Assembly (NCBI GenBank): GCA_020631815.1
Contig: JACKGW010000012.1
Coordinates: 38,618 to 102,617, forward strand
Direction: 5' to 3'
Source: Planctomycetota bacterium
Lineage (GTDB): Bacteria; Planctomycetota; PLA2; JAEUHO01
Length of the DNA stretch: 64,000 nt
Part shown: positions 8,837 through 17,844 of the stretch, in pieces
Numbering within the stretch: the stretch's first letter is position 1
Layout of the letters: each line of letters opens with the position of its first letter
Notes under the pieces: model-generated
The model's input: the letters and a program-made list of their open reading frames with translations, nothing else
What the model was told of the DNA's origin: nothing
Database searches by the model: none
Position numbers and translations under genes: made by a program

Positions 8837-9424
8837 TCAGCGGGTCGCGGCACGGTTCGCTCCCGTATCCGCCGGCCGACGGTAGGTCTGCAGCGTGATC
8901 AGGGGGTTCTCTTCCCCTTGCGGATCGTCGAGACGGAAGATCTTGAGCGTCACGCGCCAGAGGTTGGTGCCGCCCGCGGCATCGCCTTCCTCCGAGGTCG
9001 TACCCCCCGTGGTGGACGTGGTACCGCGCTCGTCGGTGCCGTCTCGCGAGGAGTCGAAGAGCGGCTCGGCGTCGCTGTCGGTGGACGACGTGCCGGCAGC
9101 CGTGACGAGGCGCTTCTCCAGCACGTAGCGGTAGTCGCGGTAGCGGTCGCGGCGGGCCTGAGGCAAGTCGGCCCACTGCCCGTACGCGATGTCCATCGTG
9201 CCGCTGTCCCCGTCGCGGTGCTCGGTGTCCTCGTAGAGCACGCGCGAGAAGAACGAGTCTGCAATCTCGCGCATCTCGCGACGGTCGATGGCGGTACCGG
9301 CCTTGTCCAGGCTCTGCGTCCACAGCACGACCATGAACGCGCTGACGATGGCGAGGATGGCGAAGGCGCACATCACCTCGAGCAGCGTGAAGCCTGCGGC
9401 CTCTCGACGACGGGGGCCGCTCAT
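8837..9424 (-). CDS. gspI: Type II secretion minor pseudopilin GspI-like
   Basis: A 195-residue pseudopilin with the prepilin leader MSGPRRREAAG then FTLLEVMCAFAILAIVSAFMV; cleavage is expected at G|F and Glu is at +5. A middle segment rich in Thr/Ser/Gly/Glu (about residues 118-150) looks like a flexible insertion. The start ATG (9422-9424) overlaps the gspH stop as ATGA, indicating translational coupling. The longer in-frame upstream extension is basic junk antisense to gspH. The C-terminal part (NLWRVTLKIFRLDDPQGEENPLITLQTYRRP) is beta-rich, as in minor pseudopilins. Confidence 0.75.
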   Translation of the reverse strand: MSGPRRREAAGFTLLEVMCAFAILAIVSAFMVVLWTQSLDKAGTAIDRREMREIADSFFSRVLYEDTEHRDGDSGTMDIAYGQWADLPQARRDRYRDYRYVLEKRLVTAAGTSSTDSDAEPLFDSSRDGTDERGTTSTTGGTTSEEGDAAGGTNLWRVTLKIFRLDDPQGEENPLITLQTYRRPADTGANRAATR

Positions 9425-10074
9425 CGACGGAACTCCGACGCCGCGCGCTTGCGCTCGAGCTCGCCCTCGCCCTCGCTCCACGTGGCGAGGCTGGTCAGGG
9501 CGTTCAGCGTGACGGTGGCCGTGCGGAACTCGCGCTTGACCTCCATGTCGGTGGCCTCGATGCGGATGGCGACGGCGCCCATGGCGTTGCCGTCGGAGGT
9601 GAACCCGATCTCGAACGGCTTCTCCCGCGACGGCTTCTGCCACTCGCCCTTGGCCTCGCTGATGCCGACCAGCACCATGCCATCGGGGAGCTCGTCCCAG
9701 TCGGTCCAGAGGTCGGTCCGCTCGCGCTCCAGCTGGGCCGTCAGACGACGGCGCTCTTCGGGGTCGGACGACTCGAGCTGGGTGGTGGAGATCTGGCTGG
9801 TGAAGCGGATGCGGAACGCGAAGCGGTCCTTGTCCTCACCCTCCTCGTCCGGGGCATAGCCCAGCTCGAGGTAGGCCGGCCAGCCGTCGTAGATGGCCTG
9901 CGTGCGCGCCTGGCTCAGTGCGGCCACCAGCGAGTTGGCGGTGGCCTCCAGACGCGAGCGCGCACCCCACGAGTCCATGCTCATGGGAACGAGCGCAAAC
10001 GTCGCCGCGATGATGGTGACCACGACCATCAGCTCGAGCAGGGTGAACCCCGAATGCGAGGCGCGACGGCTCAT
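9421..10074 (-). CDS. gspH: Type II secretion minor pseudopilin GspH-like
   Basis: A 217-residue pseudopilin. The leader MSRRASHSG is followed by FTLLELMVVVTIIAATFALVP, a standard class III signal with G|F cleavage and Glu +5. The next block (SLVAALSQARTQAIYDGWPAYLELG) matches the GspH/FimT pattern, in which the helix is followed by ARxxAixxgxPvxL. An Arg/Glu-rich insertion lies in the middle. It sits between gspG and gspI as in known clusters and overlaps gspI by 4 bases. Confidence 0.8.
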   Translation of the reverse strand: MSRRASHSGFTLLELMVVVTIIAATFALVPMSMDSWGARSRLEATANSLVAALSQARTQAIYDGWPAYLELGYAPDEEGEDKDRFAFRIRFTSQISTTQLESSDPEERRRLTAQLERERTDLWTDWDELPDGMVLVGISEAKGEWQKPSREKPFEIGFTSDGNAMGAVAIRIEATDMEVKREFRTATVTLNALTSLATWSEGEGELERKRAASEFRR

Positions 10075-10104
10075 GGGGGCGCGGGCTCTCCGAGGAGGGG
10101 GGGA

Positions 10105-10509
10105 CTACCGCTCGGCGTTCTTCTTGTCCGAGTCGAAGACGATGTCGTCGTCGGTCTCGAGCGTGCCGTCCTCACCACCGGAGCGGATGCGGTACTGGCT
10201 GCGGCCGATCTTGCGGTACTCGTACTCGTTGCCCCACGGGTCCTGGGGCACGGAAGCCAGGTAGGCCTCGCCGGACTTCTCGTCGGGCTGGGTGAGCTCT
10301 TCGAGGCTGTCCGGCAGCTTCTTCTCGTTCAGCTTGTACATGCTGATGGCCTGCGAGAAGTTGTTCATCTGCGTCTCGGCGACGCCCTGGCGCGACTGGA
10401 AGAGGGCGCGCCAGACGCTCGGGCCTACGAGGGCGACGAGCGAGCCGAGAATCACGACGACGACCATCAGCTCGACGAGCGTGAAGCCGCGCTGGCGGGA
10501 AGAACGCAT
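10105..10509 (-). CDS. gspG: Major pseudopilin GspG (copy 1, normal prepilin leader)
   Basis: The major pseudopilin builds the shaft of the type II secretion pseudopilus. It has 134 residues. The leader MRSSRQRG then FTLVELMVVVVILGSLVALVGP has G|F cleavage and Glu +5. The C-terminal domain has the GspG landmarks KLPDSLEEL, DPWGNEYEY and the Ca-binding-type tail GEDGTLETDDDIVFDSD. Its last 86 residues match those of the neighbouring copy at 68 of 86 positions, so the two arose by duplication. It lies 30 bp upstream of gspH. Confidence 0.92.
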   Translation of the reverse strand: MRSSRQRGFTLVELMVVVVILGSLVALVGPSVWRALFQSRQGVAETQMNNFSQAISMYKLNEKKLPDSLEELTQPDEKSGEAYLASVPQDPWGNEYEYRKIGRSQYRIRSGGEDGTLETDDDIVFDSDKKNAER

Positions 10510-10707
10510 GGGAAAGCCTCCGGAGGGCGTTGGACCGGACTTGGACGACGGCCCGGCGGCGGACCGTCCGCGGCGATCCTACCCCCCTCGGGGGGGCGGG
10601 GAACCCCTGGGGAGCAGTGCGTCAGGGGCGGGCGGCGAGACACGCGGGGGTGAGAGGAAGCCGCCCGGGCAACCTGGGGCCCTCGGGCGTGGGGGCCGGG
10701 TTTGGCG

Positions 10708-11127
10708 CTACCGCTCGCGGTTGCGCTCGTCGGAGTCGAAGACGATGTCGTCGTCGGTCCCCAGGGCGCCGTCGTCACCGGCCGAGCGGATGCGGTACTG
10801 GTTGCGGCCGACCCGGCGGTACTCGTACTCGTTGCCCCACGGATCTTGCGGCACGGACGCCATGTAGGCCTCACCGGACGTCTTGTCGGGCTGGGTGAGC
10901 TCCTCGAGGGTGTCCGGCAGCTTCTTCTCGTCCAGCTTGTACATGATGATGGCCTGCGAGATGTTGTCCATGACGGACCTGGCGACGTCGGCGCGGCGCG
11001 TGGGGCCGCGGATGCGCCACTGCGCGGGCCCGATCCAGGCAGCCAGGCCGCCCAAGAAGACGGCGACGACGAGGGCGACCACAAGGAGCCCCCTCCACGT
11101 GTTGGCGGGTTCCTCGTTCGTCGGCAT
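10708..11127 (-). CDS. GspG paralogue lacking a prepilin peptidase site
   Basis: A 139-residue paralogue of GspG. From about residue 53 it aligns closely with copy 1 (68 of 86 identical), including KLPDTLEEL, DPWGNEYEY and the acidic calcium-type tail GTDDDIVFDSD. The N terminus is different: MPTNEEPANTWRG is followed by a plain hydrophobic helix LLVVALVVAVFLGGLAAWIG, with no Gly-Phe/Glu+5 prepilin motif. It should therefore stay in the membrane as a bitopic protein rather than be processed and polymerised. About 200 bp separate it from gspG and 100 bp from gspF. A role as assembly modulator or anchored decoy subunit is inference. Confidence 0.8.
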   Translation of the reverse strand: MPTNEEPANTWRGLLVVALVVAVFLGGLAAWIGPAQWRIRGPTRRADVARSVMDNISQAIIMYKLDEKKLPDTLEELTQPDKTSGEAYMASVPQDPWGNEYEYRRVGRNQYRIRSAGDDGALGTDDDIVFDSDERNRER

Positions 11128-11227
11128 GGCTGCCCCCGCGAGACCTACGGGGTCTTGGACGCCGCCGAAGACGCGGGCCTGCGCGGCGCTACCGTCGATC
11201 GGGCAGCGCGGCGACCTCGAGGTCGCG

Positions 11228-12454
11228 TCAGTTGCGCAGGTTGCTCATCCGCAGGATCGGCAGCATCACGCTGATCACGATGAAGCCGACGACGCCAGCC
11301 ATGGCCACGATGATCAGCGGCTCGAGGAGGCTCGTGACCTTCTGGGTCTGGACCTCGACCTCTTCGTCGTAGGCGGCGGCGACCTGCTCGAGCATGCCCT
11401 CGAGCTCACCGGACTGCTCGCCGACGGCCACCATGTAGCCCACGACGGGCGGGAACACGCCGGACTTCTTGAGCGGCGTGGAGATGTCGGCGCCTTCGAC
11501 GATGCGCTTCTGCACCGTGTCCAGGGTGCGGGCCAGGACCTGGTTGTTGACGATGTCCTTGACGATGCGCAGGGCATCCAGCACGGGCACGCCGCTCTTG
11601 AGCAGCGTGGCCATGGAGACGGCGAATCGGCTCACCGCGGACTTGCGGAACAGGTCGCCCAGGACGGGGATGCCCAGCTTGAACTTGTCGACGCGGAAGC
11701 GGTAGTCCGCCTTGCGCATCATGTAGCGGTGCAGCATGGCCATGGCTAGCACGGCGCCGAACAGGAACATCCAGTAGGAGCCGAGGAAGTCGCTGGTGTT
11801 CTTGAGGATCTGCGTGGGCAGCGGGATCGTCTGGCCCGAGCGCTGGACGACGGCCAGCACCTTGGGCACCACGAACGTCATGAGGATGATGACGATCACG
11901 ATGCCGACCAGGATCATGACGATCGGGTAGGCCAGGGCGGCCGTGACCCGGTTGCGGATCTGGGCCTGGCGCTGCAGGTAGTCGGCGAGCCGGGACAGCA
12001 CGGCGTCCAGGCGACCCGAGGCCTCGCCCGCCTTCACCATGTTCACGTAGAGGTCGGTGAAGTACTCGGGGTGGTAGGCCAGCGACTCCGCGAAGCCGTG
12101 ACCCTGGGTGAGCTTCTCGCGGACGTCGCGGAAGGCGGCCTCGAGATCCGGAATCGAGCACTGCTCGATCATGGCCGTCATGGCCTGAGCGAGCGGGATA
12201 CCGGCCTTGAGCAGCGTGGCCAGCTGCCGCGTGTACATGGGGACTTCGTGCTTCCCCTTGGCCGAGCGGCTGAAGTCGAGGACCTTCTGCTTGCGCTCCG
12301 TGGACTTCACCGCGGCCGCGCGGGCCGTGATCTCGGTGACCATCACGTTCTGGTTGCGCAGCTTGAGACGGGCCTCACGCGGGCTGTCCGCGTCGATGAT
12401 GCCCGTCTTGTTCTGTCCCGTGGGCGTCAGGCCCTTGTAGTCGTAGACGGGCAT
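11228..12454 (-). CDS. gspF: Type II secretion inner-membrane platform protein GspF
   Basis: GspF (408 residues) is the polytopic platform that couples the GspE ATPase to pseudopilus assembly. Two homologous cytoplasmic GspF domains are visible, near residues 70-195 (YTRQLATLLKAGIPLAQAM) and 270-395 (FAVSMATLLKSGVPVLDAL). Each is followed by membrane helices (about 170-195, 220-245 and 375-400). The N-terminal MPVYDYKGLTPTGQNKTGIIDA is typical. It lies 4 bp downstream of gspE, so the two are surely co-transcribed. Confidence 0.95.
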   Translation of the reverse strand: MPVYDYKGLTPTGQNKTGIIDADSPREARLKLRNQNVMVTEITARAAAVKSTERKQKVLDFSRSAKGKHEVPMYTRQLATLLKAGIPLAQAMTAMIEQCSIPDLEAAFRDVREKLTQGHGFAESLAYHPEYFTDLYVNMVKAGEASGRLDAVLSRLADYLQRQAQIRNRVTAALAYPIVMILVGIVIVIILMTFVVPKVLAVVQRSGQTIPLPTQILKNTSDFLGSYWMFLFGAVLAMAMLHRYMMRKADYRFRVDKFKLGIPVLGDLFRKSAVSRFAVSMATLLKSGVPVLDALRIVKDIVNNQVLARTLDTVQKRIVEGADISTPLKKSGVFPPVVGYMVAVGEQSGELEGMLEQVAAAYDEEVEVQTQKVTSLLEPLIIVAMAGVVGFIVISVMLPILRMSNLRN

Positions 12455-12458
12455 CGGC

Positions 12459-14168
12459 TTAGATCACGTCCATCTGGGTGACGCGGAGGACCTCCTCCGG
12501 GGTGGTCCAGCCTACGCGCACCTTGAGGGCGCCGTCTTGGCGCAACGTGCGGAAGCCGCGCTCGACCGCCTGGCGCTTGATGGCGCTGGCGCTTGCGAGG
12601 TTGACGATCTGGTCGCGGACGGGGTCGTCGATCGGCAGGATCTCGTAGATGCCGATTCGCTCGACGTAGCCGCTGCCGTAGCAGTTGCCGCAGCCGCGAC
12701 CGCGCTTGATCTTGCCGTCTTCGAGCTGGTCGGGCGTGATGTCGAGCTGCTTGAGCTGCCAGATCTCCTCGTCGGAGGGATCGATCTGCTCCAGGCAGTC
12801 GGGACAGATGCGACGGACCAGGCGCTGGGCGATCGCCACGACGACGGAGGTGGCCACGAGGTAGGGCTCGATGCCGATGTCGAGCAGACGCGTGGTCACG
12901 GTGGGGGCGTCGTTGGTGTGGATGGTGCTGAAGACCAAGTGACCGGTCTGGGCGGCCTGGATGGCGATGCGCGCCGTCTCCACGTCACGCACCTCACCGA
13001 CCATCATGATGTCGGGGTCCTGACGCAGCAGGGAGCGCAGACCGCTGGCGAAGGTGAGGCCCTTCTTCTCGTTGACCTGGATCTGGCTGATGCCCGCGAG
13101 GTGGTACTCGATCGGGTCCTCGATGGTCATCACGTTCATCTTGGTGCTGTTGATGCGCTTGAGCGCGCTGTACAGCGTGGTCGTCTTGCCCGAGCCCGTG
13201 GGGCCGGAGACGAAGATGATGCCGTGGTTGTAGTGGATGAACTGGTCCACCAGCTCGAGGTTGCCCTCGAGGAGGCCGATCTCCTCGAGCTCGTACAGGC
13301 GGGCCGTCTTGTCGAGCAGGCGCATCACGAGGCGCTCGCCGTAGTTGGTCGGCACGCTGGAGAGACGCACGTCGACCTCGGCGTCGCCCAGCCGCAGCGA
13401 GGCGCGGCCGTCCTGGGGCAGCCGGCGCTCGGCAATGTCGAGCTTGCCCATGACCTTGAGGCGGCTGGTAACGGCGTCCTGCAGCTTCTTCGGCACCGTC
13501 TCCATGTCGTAGAGGATGCCGTCGATGCGGTAGCGGACCTGAAGCCGGTCTTCGAAGGGCTGCAGGTGGATGTCCGAGGCGCGCATCTTGAGCGCCTGGA
13601 AGAACAGCATGTTGACGAGCTTGATGATGGGCGCCTTGTTGGCGACGTCGAGGATGTCCTCGCTGTCGCTCAGCGTCTCCGCCAAGCTCTCCATGTCCGT
13701 GCCGGCGAAGTCCCCGACGGACTCCTCGACGATGTCCTGCTTGTTCTTGTAGGCCTTGTTGATGAGGCTCGTGATCTCGGTGCGTGGAGCCAGGACGGGG
13801 TCCAGCTCCATGCCGAGCATCGCGGCCAAGTCGTCCATGGGATACGCGTCGAACGGCGACGCCGTGGCCACGCGCATCGAGCCGTTCACCTGCTCGAGGC
13901 CCACGAGGTAGTAGTTGCGCGCGAACTGGACGGGGACCTTGTCGACGAAGACCGGCGGCACGGCGGCGTGCCCCAGGCGCTCCTCGTAGGCCATGCCCAG
14001 GCCCTCGGCCATGGCCTTGAGCAGGTCGTGCTCGCTGACGAAGCCACGCGAGAGCAGGACCTTGTCCAGCGGCCAACCGGTTTCCCGTTCGGCGTCGATG
14101 GCCTGCTCGATCTGGGCGTCCGTGAGGAGGTTCTTCTCCTTCAGGGCGAGGATGAGCGGGTTCTGCAC
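12459..14168 (-). CDS. gspE: Type II secretion ATPase GspE
   Basis: A hexameric ATPase that powers pseudopilus assembly. I start it at GTG 14168 (569 residues), where the protein begins VQNPLILALKEKNLLTDAQI; upstream frame extension is junk. The N-terminal GspE_N/MshEN-type domain spans about 1-150. The motor domain has Walker A GPTGSGKT at 322-329, an Asp box, Walker B in DIMMVGEVRD, and a His box. A four-cysteine zinc module is intact (CPDC, then CGNCYGSGY). GspE families with this cysteine module and the MshEN domain occur in both type II secretion and type IV pili; the neighbours favour secretion. Confidence 0.93.
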   Translation of the reverse strand: MQNPLILALKEKNLLTDAQIEQAIDAERETGWPLDKVLLSRGFVSEHDLLKAMAEGLGMAYEERLGHAAVPPVFVDKVPVQFARNYYLVGLEQVNGSMRVATASPFDAYPMDDLAAMLGMELDPVLAPRTEITSLINKAYKNKQDIVEESVGDFAGTDMESLAETLSDSEDILDVANKAPIIKLVNMLFFQALKMRASDIHLQPFEDRLQVRYRIDGILYDMETVPKKLQDAVTSRLKVMGKLDIAERRLPQDGRASLRLGDAEVDVRLSSVPTNYGERLVMRLLDKTARLYELEEIGLLEGNLELVDQFIHYNHGIIFVSGPTGSGKTTTLYSALKRINSTKMNVMTIEDPIEYHLAGISQIQVNEKKGLTFASGLRSLLRQDPDIMMVGEVRDVETARIAIQAAQTGHLVFSTIHTNDAPTVTTRLLDIGIEPYLVATSVVVAIAQRLVRRICPDCLEQIDPSDEEIWQLKQLDITPDQLEDGKIKRGRGCGNCYGSGYVERIGIYEILPIDDPVRDQIVNLASASAIKRQAVERGFRTLRQDGALKVRVGWTTPEEVLRVTQMDVI

Positions 14169-14268
14169 GGCGGGGACCCCCAACGGACGCCCGCCAGCCC
14201 CCCGGTGGGGGGCCGCGGCGCACACTGCGAAACTAGCGCACCGAACCGGTGGCGCAGCCGGTGGGGCC

Positions 14269-16968
14269 TCAGGTGCCCCCGGTCTTCCAGTACCCGCGGG
14301 CATTGAGCATGCCCTCGCTGGAGCTACCGCTGGCTGCGGGCGTGGTCCAGCCGTTGTTGGCGGCCGGCGCGGGCTGGTTCGGCCCGACCTGCCAGCCGGC
14401 CGGGCGGCTGCCGACGCGGCGCGCCTGCGGCTGGGGCAGGCCCCGTCCGCGCGGGCTGCCCATGCGGCTGCCGTCGGTGGGGGCGCTGGTGCGAAGCGCT
14501 GCCCGGCGGGCATTGCGCTCGGCGTCCAGGCGCTCGGCGCTGACCGCGTGGAAGCGGGTGGCCTCGAGCATGCCGATCGAGTCCATGCGGTCCGACGCGC
14601 TGCCGGAGCCCGGGACGTAGTACGTCCCCTCGGTCGAGGCAGCCGGTGCCGCGTTGCTGACGCCCGGGACGCAGGCCGGACGGCGGCTCTCGTAGGTGCC
14701 GCCGGACGCGCCGCCGGTGTAGCAGCCCGTAGCGCTGTCCTGCTGCTCGCAGCCGACGAACTTGGCGTTGTAGATGTCGGTGTAGCCGATCAGCTCGTCG
14801 GCCTTCTGCTTGCGACGGCAGCTCTCGATGTCGAGGATGTCGAACGCCTGCTGGCCGCCGTGCATGATCGTCGGCGTCACGAACAGGAAGAGGCTGGTCT
14901 CGCGATCGCTGCGGCTGGTGCTCTTGAAGAGCTCGCCAAGCACGGGCAGCTCGCTGACGTAGGGGATCTTGTCGTCGGTGCTGCGCTGCGTGCGACCCAT
15001 GAGGCCGCCGAGCACCACCGTGTGGCGATCCGGGACCGTCACGACCGTGGTGAGCGAACGACGGATACGGTCGGCGGGAATCTGGTCGCCCGACGGCAGC
15101 GTGCGCGGCTCGCCGACGAACGCGCTGACCTCGAGGTTGATGTTGAGCAGCAGGTACGTGGCATCGGCGATGTGCGGGCTGATGCGCAGCGTGGTACCGG
15201 CCGTCTCGAAGCCACCCAGACCACCGGAGACCGCGCCACCCGTGGTCGCGTTGGACTCCGAGAACGCCTGCTCGTCCTGCACCTGGATCACCGCTTCCTC
15301 GTTGTCGGCGGTGAGGATGCTGGGCAGCTGCAGGATGCGGCTGCGCTGGATGCTGTTGAGCACGTTGAAGATGAGGGGCACCTGGCCGAAGGCGAAGATG
15401 CCGCCCACGAGGCCGCGCGGGGCGACGTTGGAGTCGCTGTCCACGAACGGCGGGATGCGGTCAGTGAAGAAGGTGTCGCCGTCCTTGTCGGCGAACACGG
15501 TCTGGCCGAAGTTGTTGAAGGCGAAGCCGGACACCTTGTCGTTCTTGACGAGGCCGTTGTCGTCGGCAGCGCCGAGCTCGACCGAGAGGCGGTAGCTGTC
15601 GTCGAGCGTGAGCTCGATGAGGGCAGCCTCGATCAACACCTGGTCCTTCTGGACGTCGATCTCGTCGAGGACCTTCTTGATCTCCTCGAACTGACGCTGC
15701 GTGCCGGCGATGATGATGCTGTTGCTCTTCTCGTCGGCCACGACGGCGGGCTTCTCTTCCTCGCGCGGGTCGACGCTGTCGCTGCTGAGGTTGGCGGCGC
15801 GGCCCGTGTTGCCGCCCGAGGACGTCGAGGTGCCGGCTTCCTTGCCGAAGATGCTGGCGGCCTCGATGAGCGAGGTGAGCACCTCGGCAGTGTCCACGGC
15901 CTCGAGGTTCTTGAGGCGGATGACGTGGATGCGGTCGTCCATGACCTGCGTGGGTACGTCGAGGTTGTCGATGACGGTACCGATCTCGGTGATGTCGGCC
16001 TGCGTGGCATAGACGATGATCTGGTTGGTGCGCGGGTCGCTGATGATGCGCGGCTCGGGATCGGCCTCGACATCGTCGCTGCTGGCGGGCTGGTTGCGGC
16101 CGCCCGGCTGCTGGCTGCCCCGCGTGAGGCGGTCACGGCCCGTGAAGAGGTCCGTGAGGATGGGCTCGATCTCGTCGGCGGTGGCGTGCTTGAGCTGGAA
16201 GTACTTCGAACCCAGCGCGCTGCTGGGCGGCTGGACGTCCATCTCCTTGAGCAGGCGGTAGACGCTGGCCACGTTGGGCGCGAAGTCGGTGACGACGAAC
16301 GCGCGGGCCTGGGGCACCTCGGTGACGTTGCCCACGTTGCCCTGCGACACGATGCGCTGCAGCGCGGCGCGGGCGTTCTTGAGGTCCCGCATGTTCTCCA
16401 CGCGGATGGTCGTGGTGATGAACTGGCCGTCGAGTCGCTCGTAGATGGCGACGTTCTCGTCGGTCAGCTTGACGTACTCGGGCTTCAAGCGGAGCGTCGT
16501 CTGGCCGGACTTGCTGTCGGTGACGAGCAGCGCCTGGAACTCGGGCGGGCCGACCGGGACCATGATGAGGTCGTAGAAGGTCAGCAGTGCGCGGGCCATG
16601 TCGAAGAGCTGTTCCTTCGGGCCGGTCAGCTTGAGCGCGCCCTGGATCTTCTCCGACTTGATCTGCTTGTTCTCGGGGTCCCAGAGGATGGGCTTGCCCG
16701 TTTCCTGCGCGATGGCGCGGAGGAAGTCCTGGATGGCGACCGGCTGGACGACGTTGATCGTGCCGGTGTCGCCGTCGTCGGCCCAGGCGCGCCCGGTGCG
16801 GCCCGAGAGGTCGCCGGGCGTCAGGACGACCCACGCCGCCAGCGCGAGCGTGGGCAGGAGGAGGAGCGCGGCGCCGGCCCAGCCGAAGGGCAGGCGCGAC
16901 GGTCGCGTGCAACGGGGCGGCTGGGCGCTTCGGCCCGGCCCACCTCTCGCGGTGGAGCGGTCGCTCAC
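14269..16968 (-). CDS. gspD: Type II secretion outer-membrane secretin GspD
   Basis: The secretin forms the outer-membrane channel. GTG 16968 is chosen because GGAGGA lies just upstream; this gives 899 residues. Residues about 24-50 are a hydrophobic export signal ending near RAWADDGD. N0/N1/N2-type domains follow, with repeated blocks such as VYRLLKEMDVQPPS, IISDPRTNQIIVYA and VVADEKSNSIIIAGT. The secretin core ends with VPDRHTVVLGGLMGR and VPVLGELFKSTSRSDRETSLFLFVTPTI. A low-complexity C-terminal extension of about 190 residues has several cysteines (ESCRRKQ, GCEQQDSATGCYTGG), which is atypical for secretins. It is the first gene of the cluster, divergent from rpsU. Confidence 0.93.
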   Translation of the reverse strand: MSDRSTARGGPGRSAQPPRCTRPSRLPFGWAGAALLLLPTLALAAWVVLTPGDLSGRTGRAWADDGDTGTINVVQPVAIQDFLRAIAQETGKPILWDPENKQIKSEKIQGALKLTGPKEQLFDMARALLTFYDLIMVPVGPPEFQALLVTDSKSGQTTLRLKPEYVKLTDENVAIYERLDGQFITTTIRVENMRDLKNARAALQRIVSQGNVGNVTEVPQARAFVVTDFAPNVASVYRLLKEMDVQPPSSALGSKYFQLKHATADEIEPILTDLFTGRDRLTRGSQQPGGRNQPASSDDVEADPEPRIISDPRTNQIIVYATQADITEIGTVIDNLDVPTQVMDDRIHVIRLKNLEAVDTAEVLTSLIEAASIFGKEAGTSTSSGGNTGRAANLSSDSVDPREEEKPAVVADEKSNSIIIAGTQRQFEEIKKVLDEIDVQKDQVLIEAALIELTLDDSYRLSVELGAADDNGLVKNDKVSGFAFNNFGQTVFADKDGDTFFTDRIPPFVDSDSNVAPRGLVGGIFAFGQVPLIFNVLNSIQRSRILQLPSILTADNEEAVIQVQDEQAFSESNATTGGAVSGGLGGFETAGTTLRISPHIADATYLLLNINLEVSAFVGEPRTLPSGDQIPADRIRRSLTTVVTVPDRHTVVLGGLMGRTQRSTDDKIPYVSELPVLGELFKSTSRSDRETSLFLFVTPTIMHGGQQAFDILDIESCRRKQKADELIGYTDIYNAKFVGCEQQDSATGCYTGGASGGTYESRRPACVPGVSNAAPAASTEGTYYVPGSGSASDRMDSIGMLEATRFHAVSAERLDAERNARRAALRTSAPTDGSRMGSPRGRGLPQPQARRVGSRPAGWQVGPNQPAPAANNGWTTPAASGSSSEGMLNARGYWKTGGT

Positions 16969-17472
16969 GGTGCAGTCCTCCGGCTCGGCCACGGACAGGG
17001 CGCGCCTCGTCCCCACGGCCCTCCCGCCGGGACGTCGCCTCCCGCCCCGGATTCTGGCCGTCCCCTGGGGGATGGTCAAACGGCGTTCCGGAAACGGAGA
17101 CAAGGCGATGACAGGAGCCGAGCTTCCCGTCACGTTGGTTCGACGCCGCCCGCGCGAGCGGCTTCCGCGGGTCGGCAGTCCGAGTCGGGAAAGTGCTCGC
17201 TAGCGTGTGCCCGCCGGGGCCCGTCGTCGCCCGCCCGACGCACTCGCGCGACGCCTCGCAGCGCGGCTCCGGTCGTGAGGGCGGGCAGAAGGGCCGCGCG
17301 GGGCCCAAGAAGCTCCCGAAACGGAGCCCAGATCGCTTGACCCTGGGGGGGCACGCCCTACCCTCATCGGCTTGCGGACGGTCGAGCGCCCCCGCGCGCG
17401 GACTCGTGCTCCTTGGGTGGGGCCGGGTGCGCCGGCGGCATGCGGAGGCGCGTCCGATCCGTGGAGACGTCA
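16969..17472. other. Divergent intergenic region gspD / rpsU
   Basis: About 500 bases separate the start codons of gspD (minus) and rpsU (plus). Promoters for both should lie here, but none is convincing by eye. The coding-looking frames are basic, low-complexity antisense artefacts. Confidence 0.3.
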
Positions 17473-17676
17473 GTGCGAGTCCAGGCCAAGGCGAACGAAC
17501 CCCTCGAGAAGACGCTCCGGCGTCTGCGCAAGCTCTGCAACAACGAGGGCATCACCCGCGAGCTGAAGCGGCATGCCTACTACGAGAAGCCGAGCGAGAA
17601 GCGCCGTCGTCGCAAGCGCGAGCGCATCAAGGCCATCCGCCTGGCCCAGCGCGCCCGCGACCTTCTCGCCCAGTAG
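17473..17676 (+). CDS. rpsU: Small ribosomal subunit protein bS21
   Basis: A 67-residue basic protein of the 30S subunit that aids initiation. The sequence VRVQAKANEPLEKTLRRLRK, followed by CNNEGITRELKRHAYYEKPSEKRRRRKR, is diagnostic for bS21. The start is GTG 17473 with GGAGA six bases upstream; a GTG at 17461 would add four residues but has poorer spacing. A GC hairpin follows the stop. Confidence 0.95.
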   Translation: MRVQAKANEPLEKTLRRLRKLCNNEGITRELKRHAYYEKPSEKRRRRKRERIKAIRLAQRARDLLAQ

Positions 17677-17692
17677 TACGCGTCTCCGCCCC

Positions 17693-17730
17693 AGGCCCCG
17701 CTGCGCGTGATCGAACGCTGCGCGGGGCCT
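17693..17730 (+). terminator. Possible terminator hairpin after rpsU
   Basis: AGGCCCCGC (17693-17701) pairs with GCGGGGCCT (17722-17730) around a 20-base loop that can itself pair (GCG with CGC). Only GATTCGT follows, without a T run, so efficiency as an intrinsic terminator is uncertain. Confidence 0.45.
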
Positions 17731-17844
17731 GATTCGTCCGGCGTCCCCGCCTCGTGTGGCCTACCGTGGGACGCCCTGGACGCCTGGGTCCGTTGACCCG
17801 CCGGTCTGCAACCGGGCTGTCCCCGTGACCCGGGAGCCTCCGCG

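Noticed and set aside
13993..17340. 1115-codon open frame on the plus strand
   Set aside because: It lies antisense to gspD/gspE, is rich in Val/Asp/Arg/Leu low-complexity stretches, and has no family motif. Such frames are expected at this G+C content.
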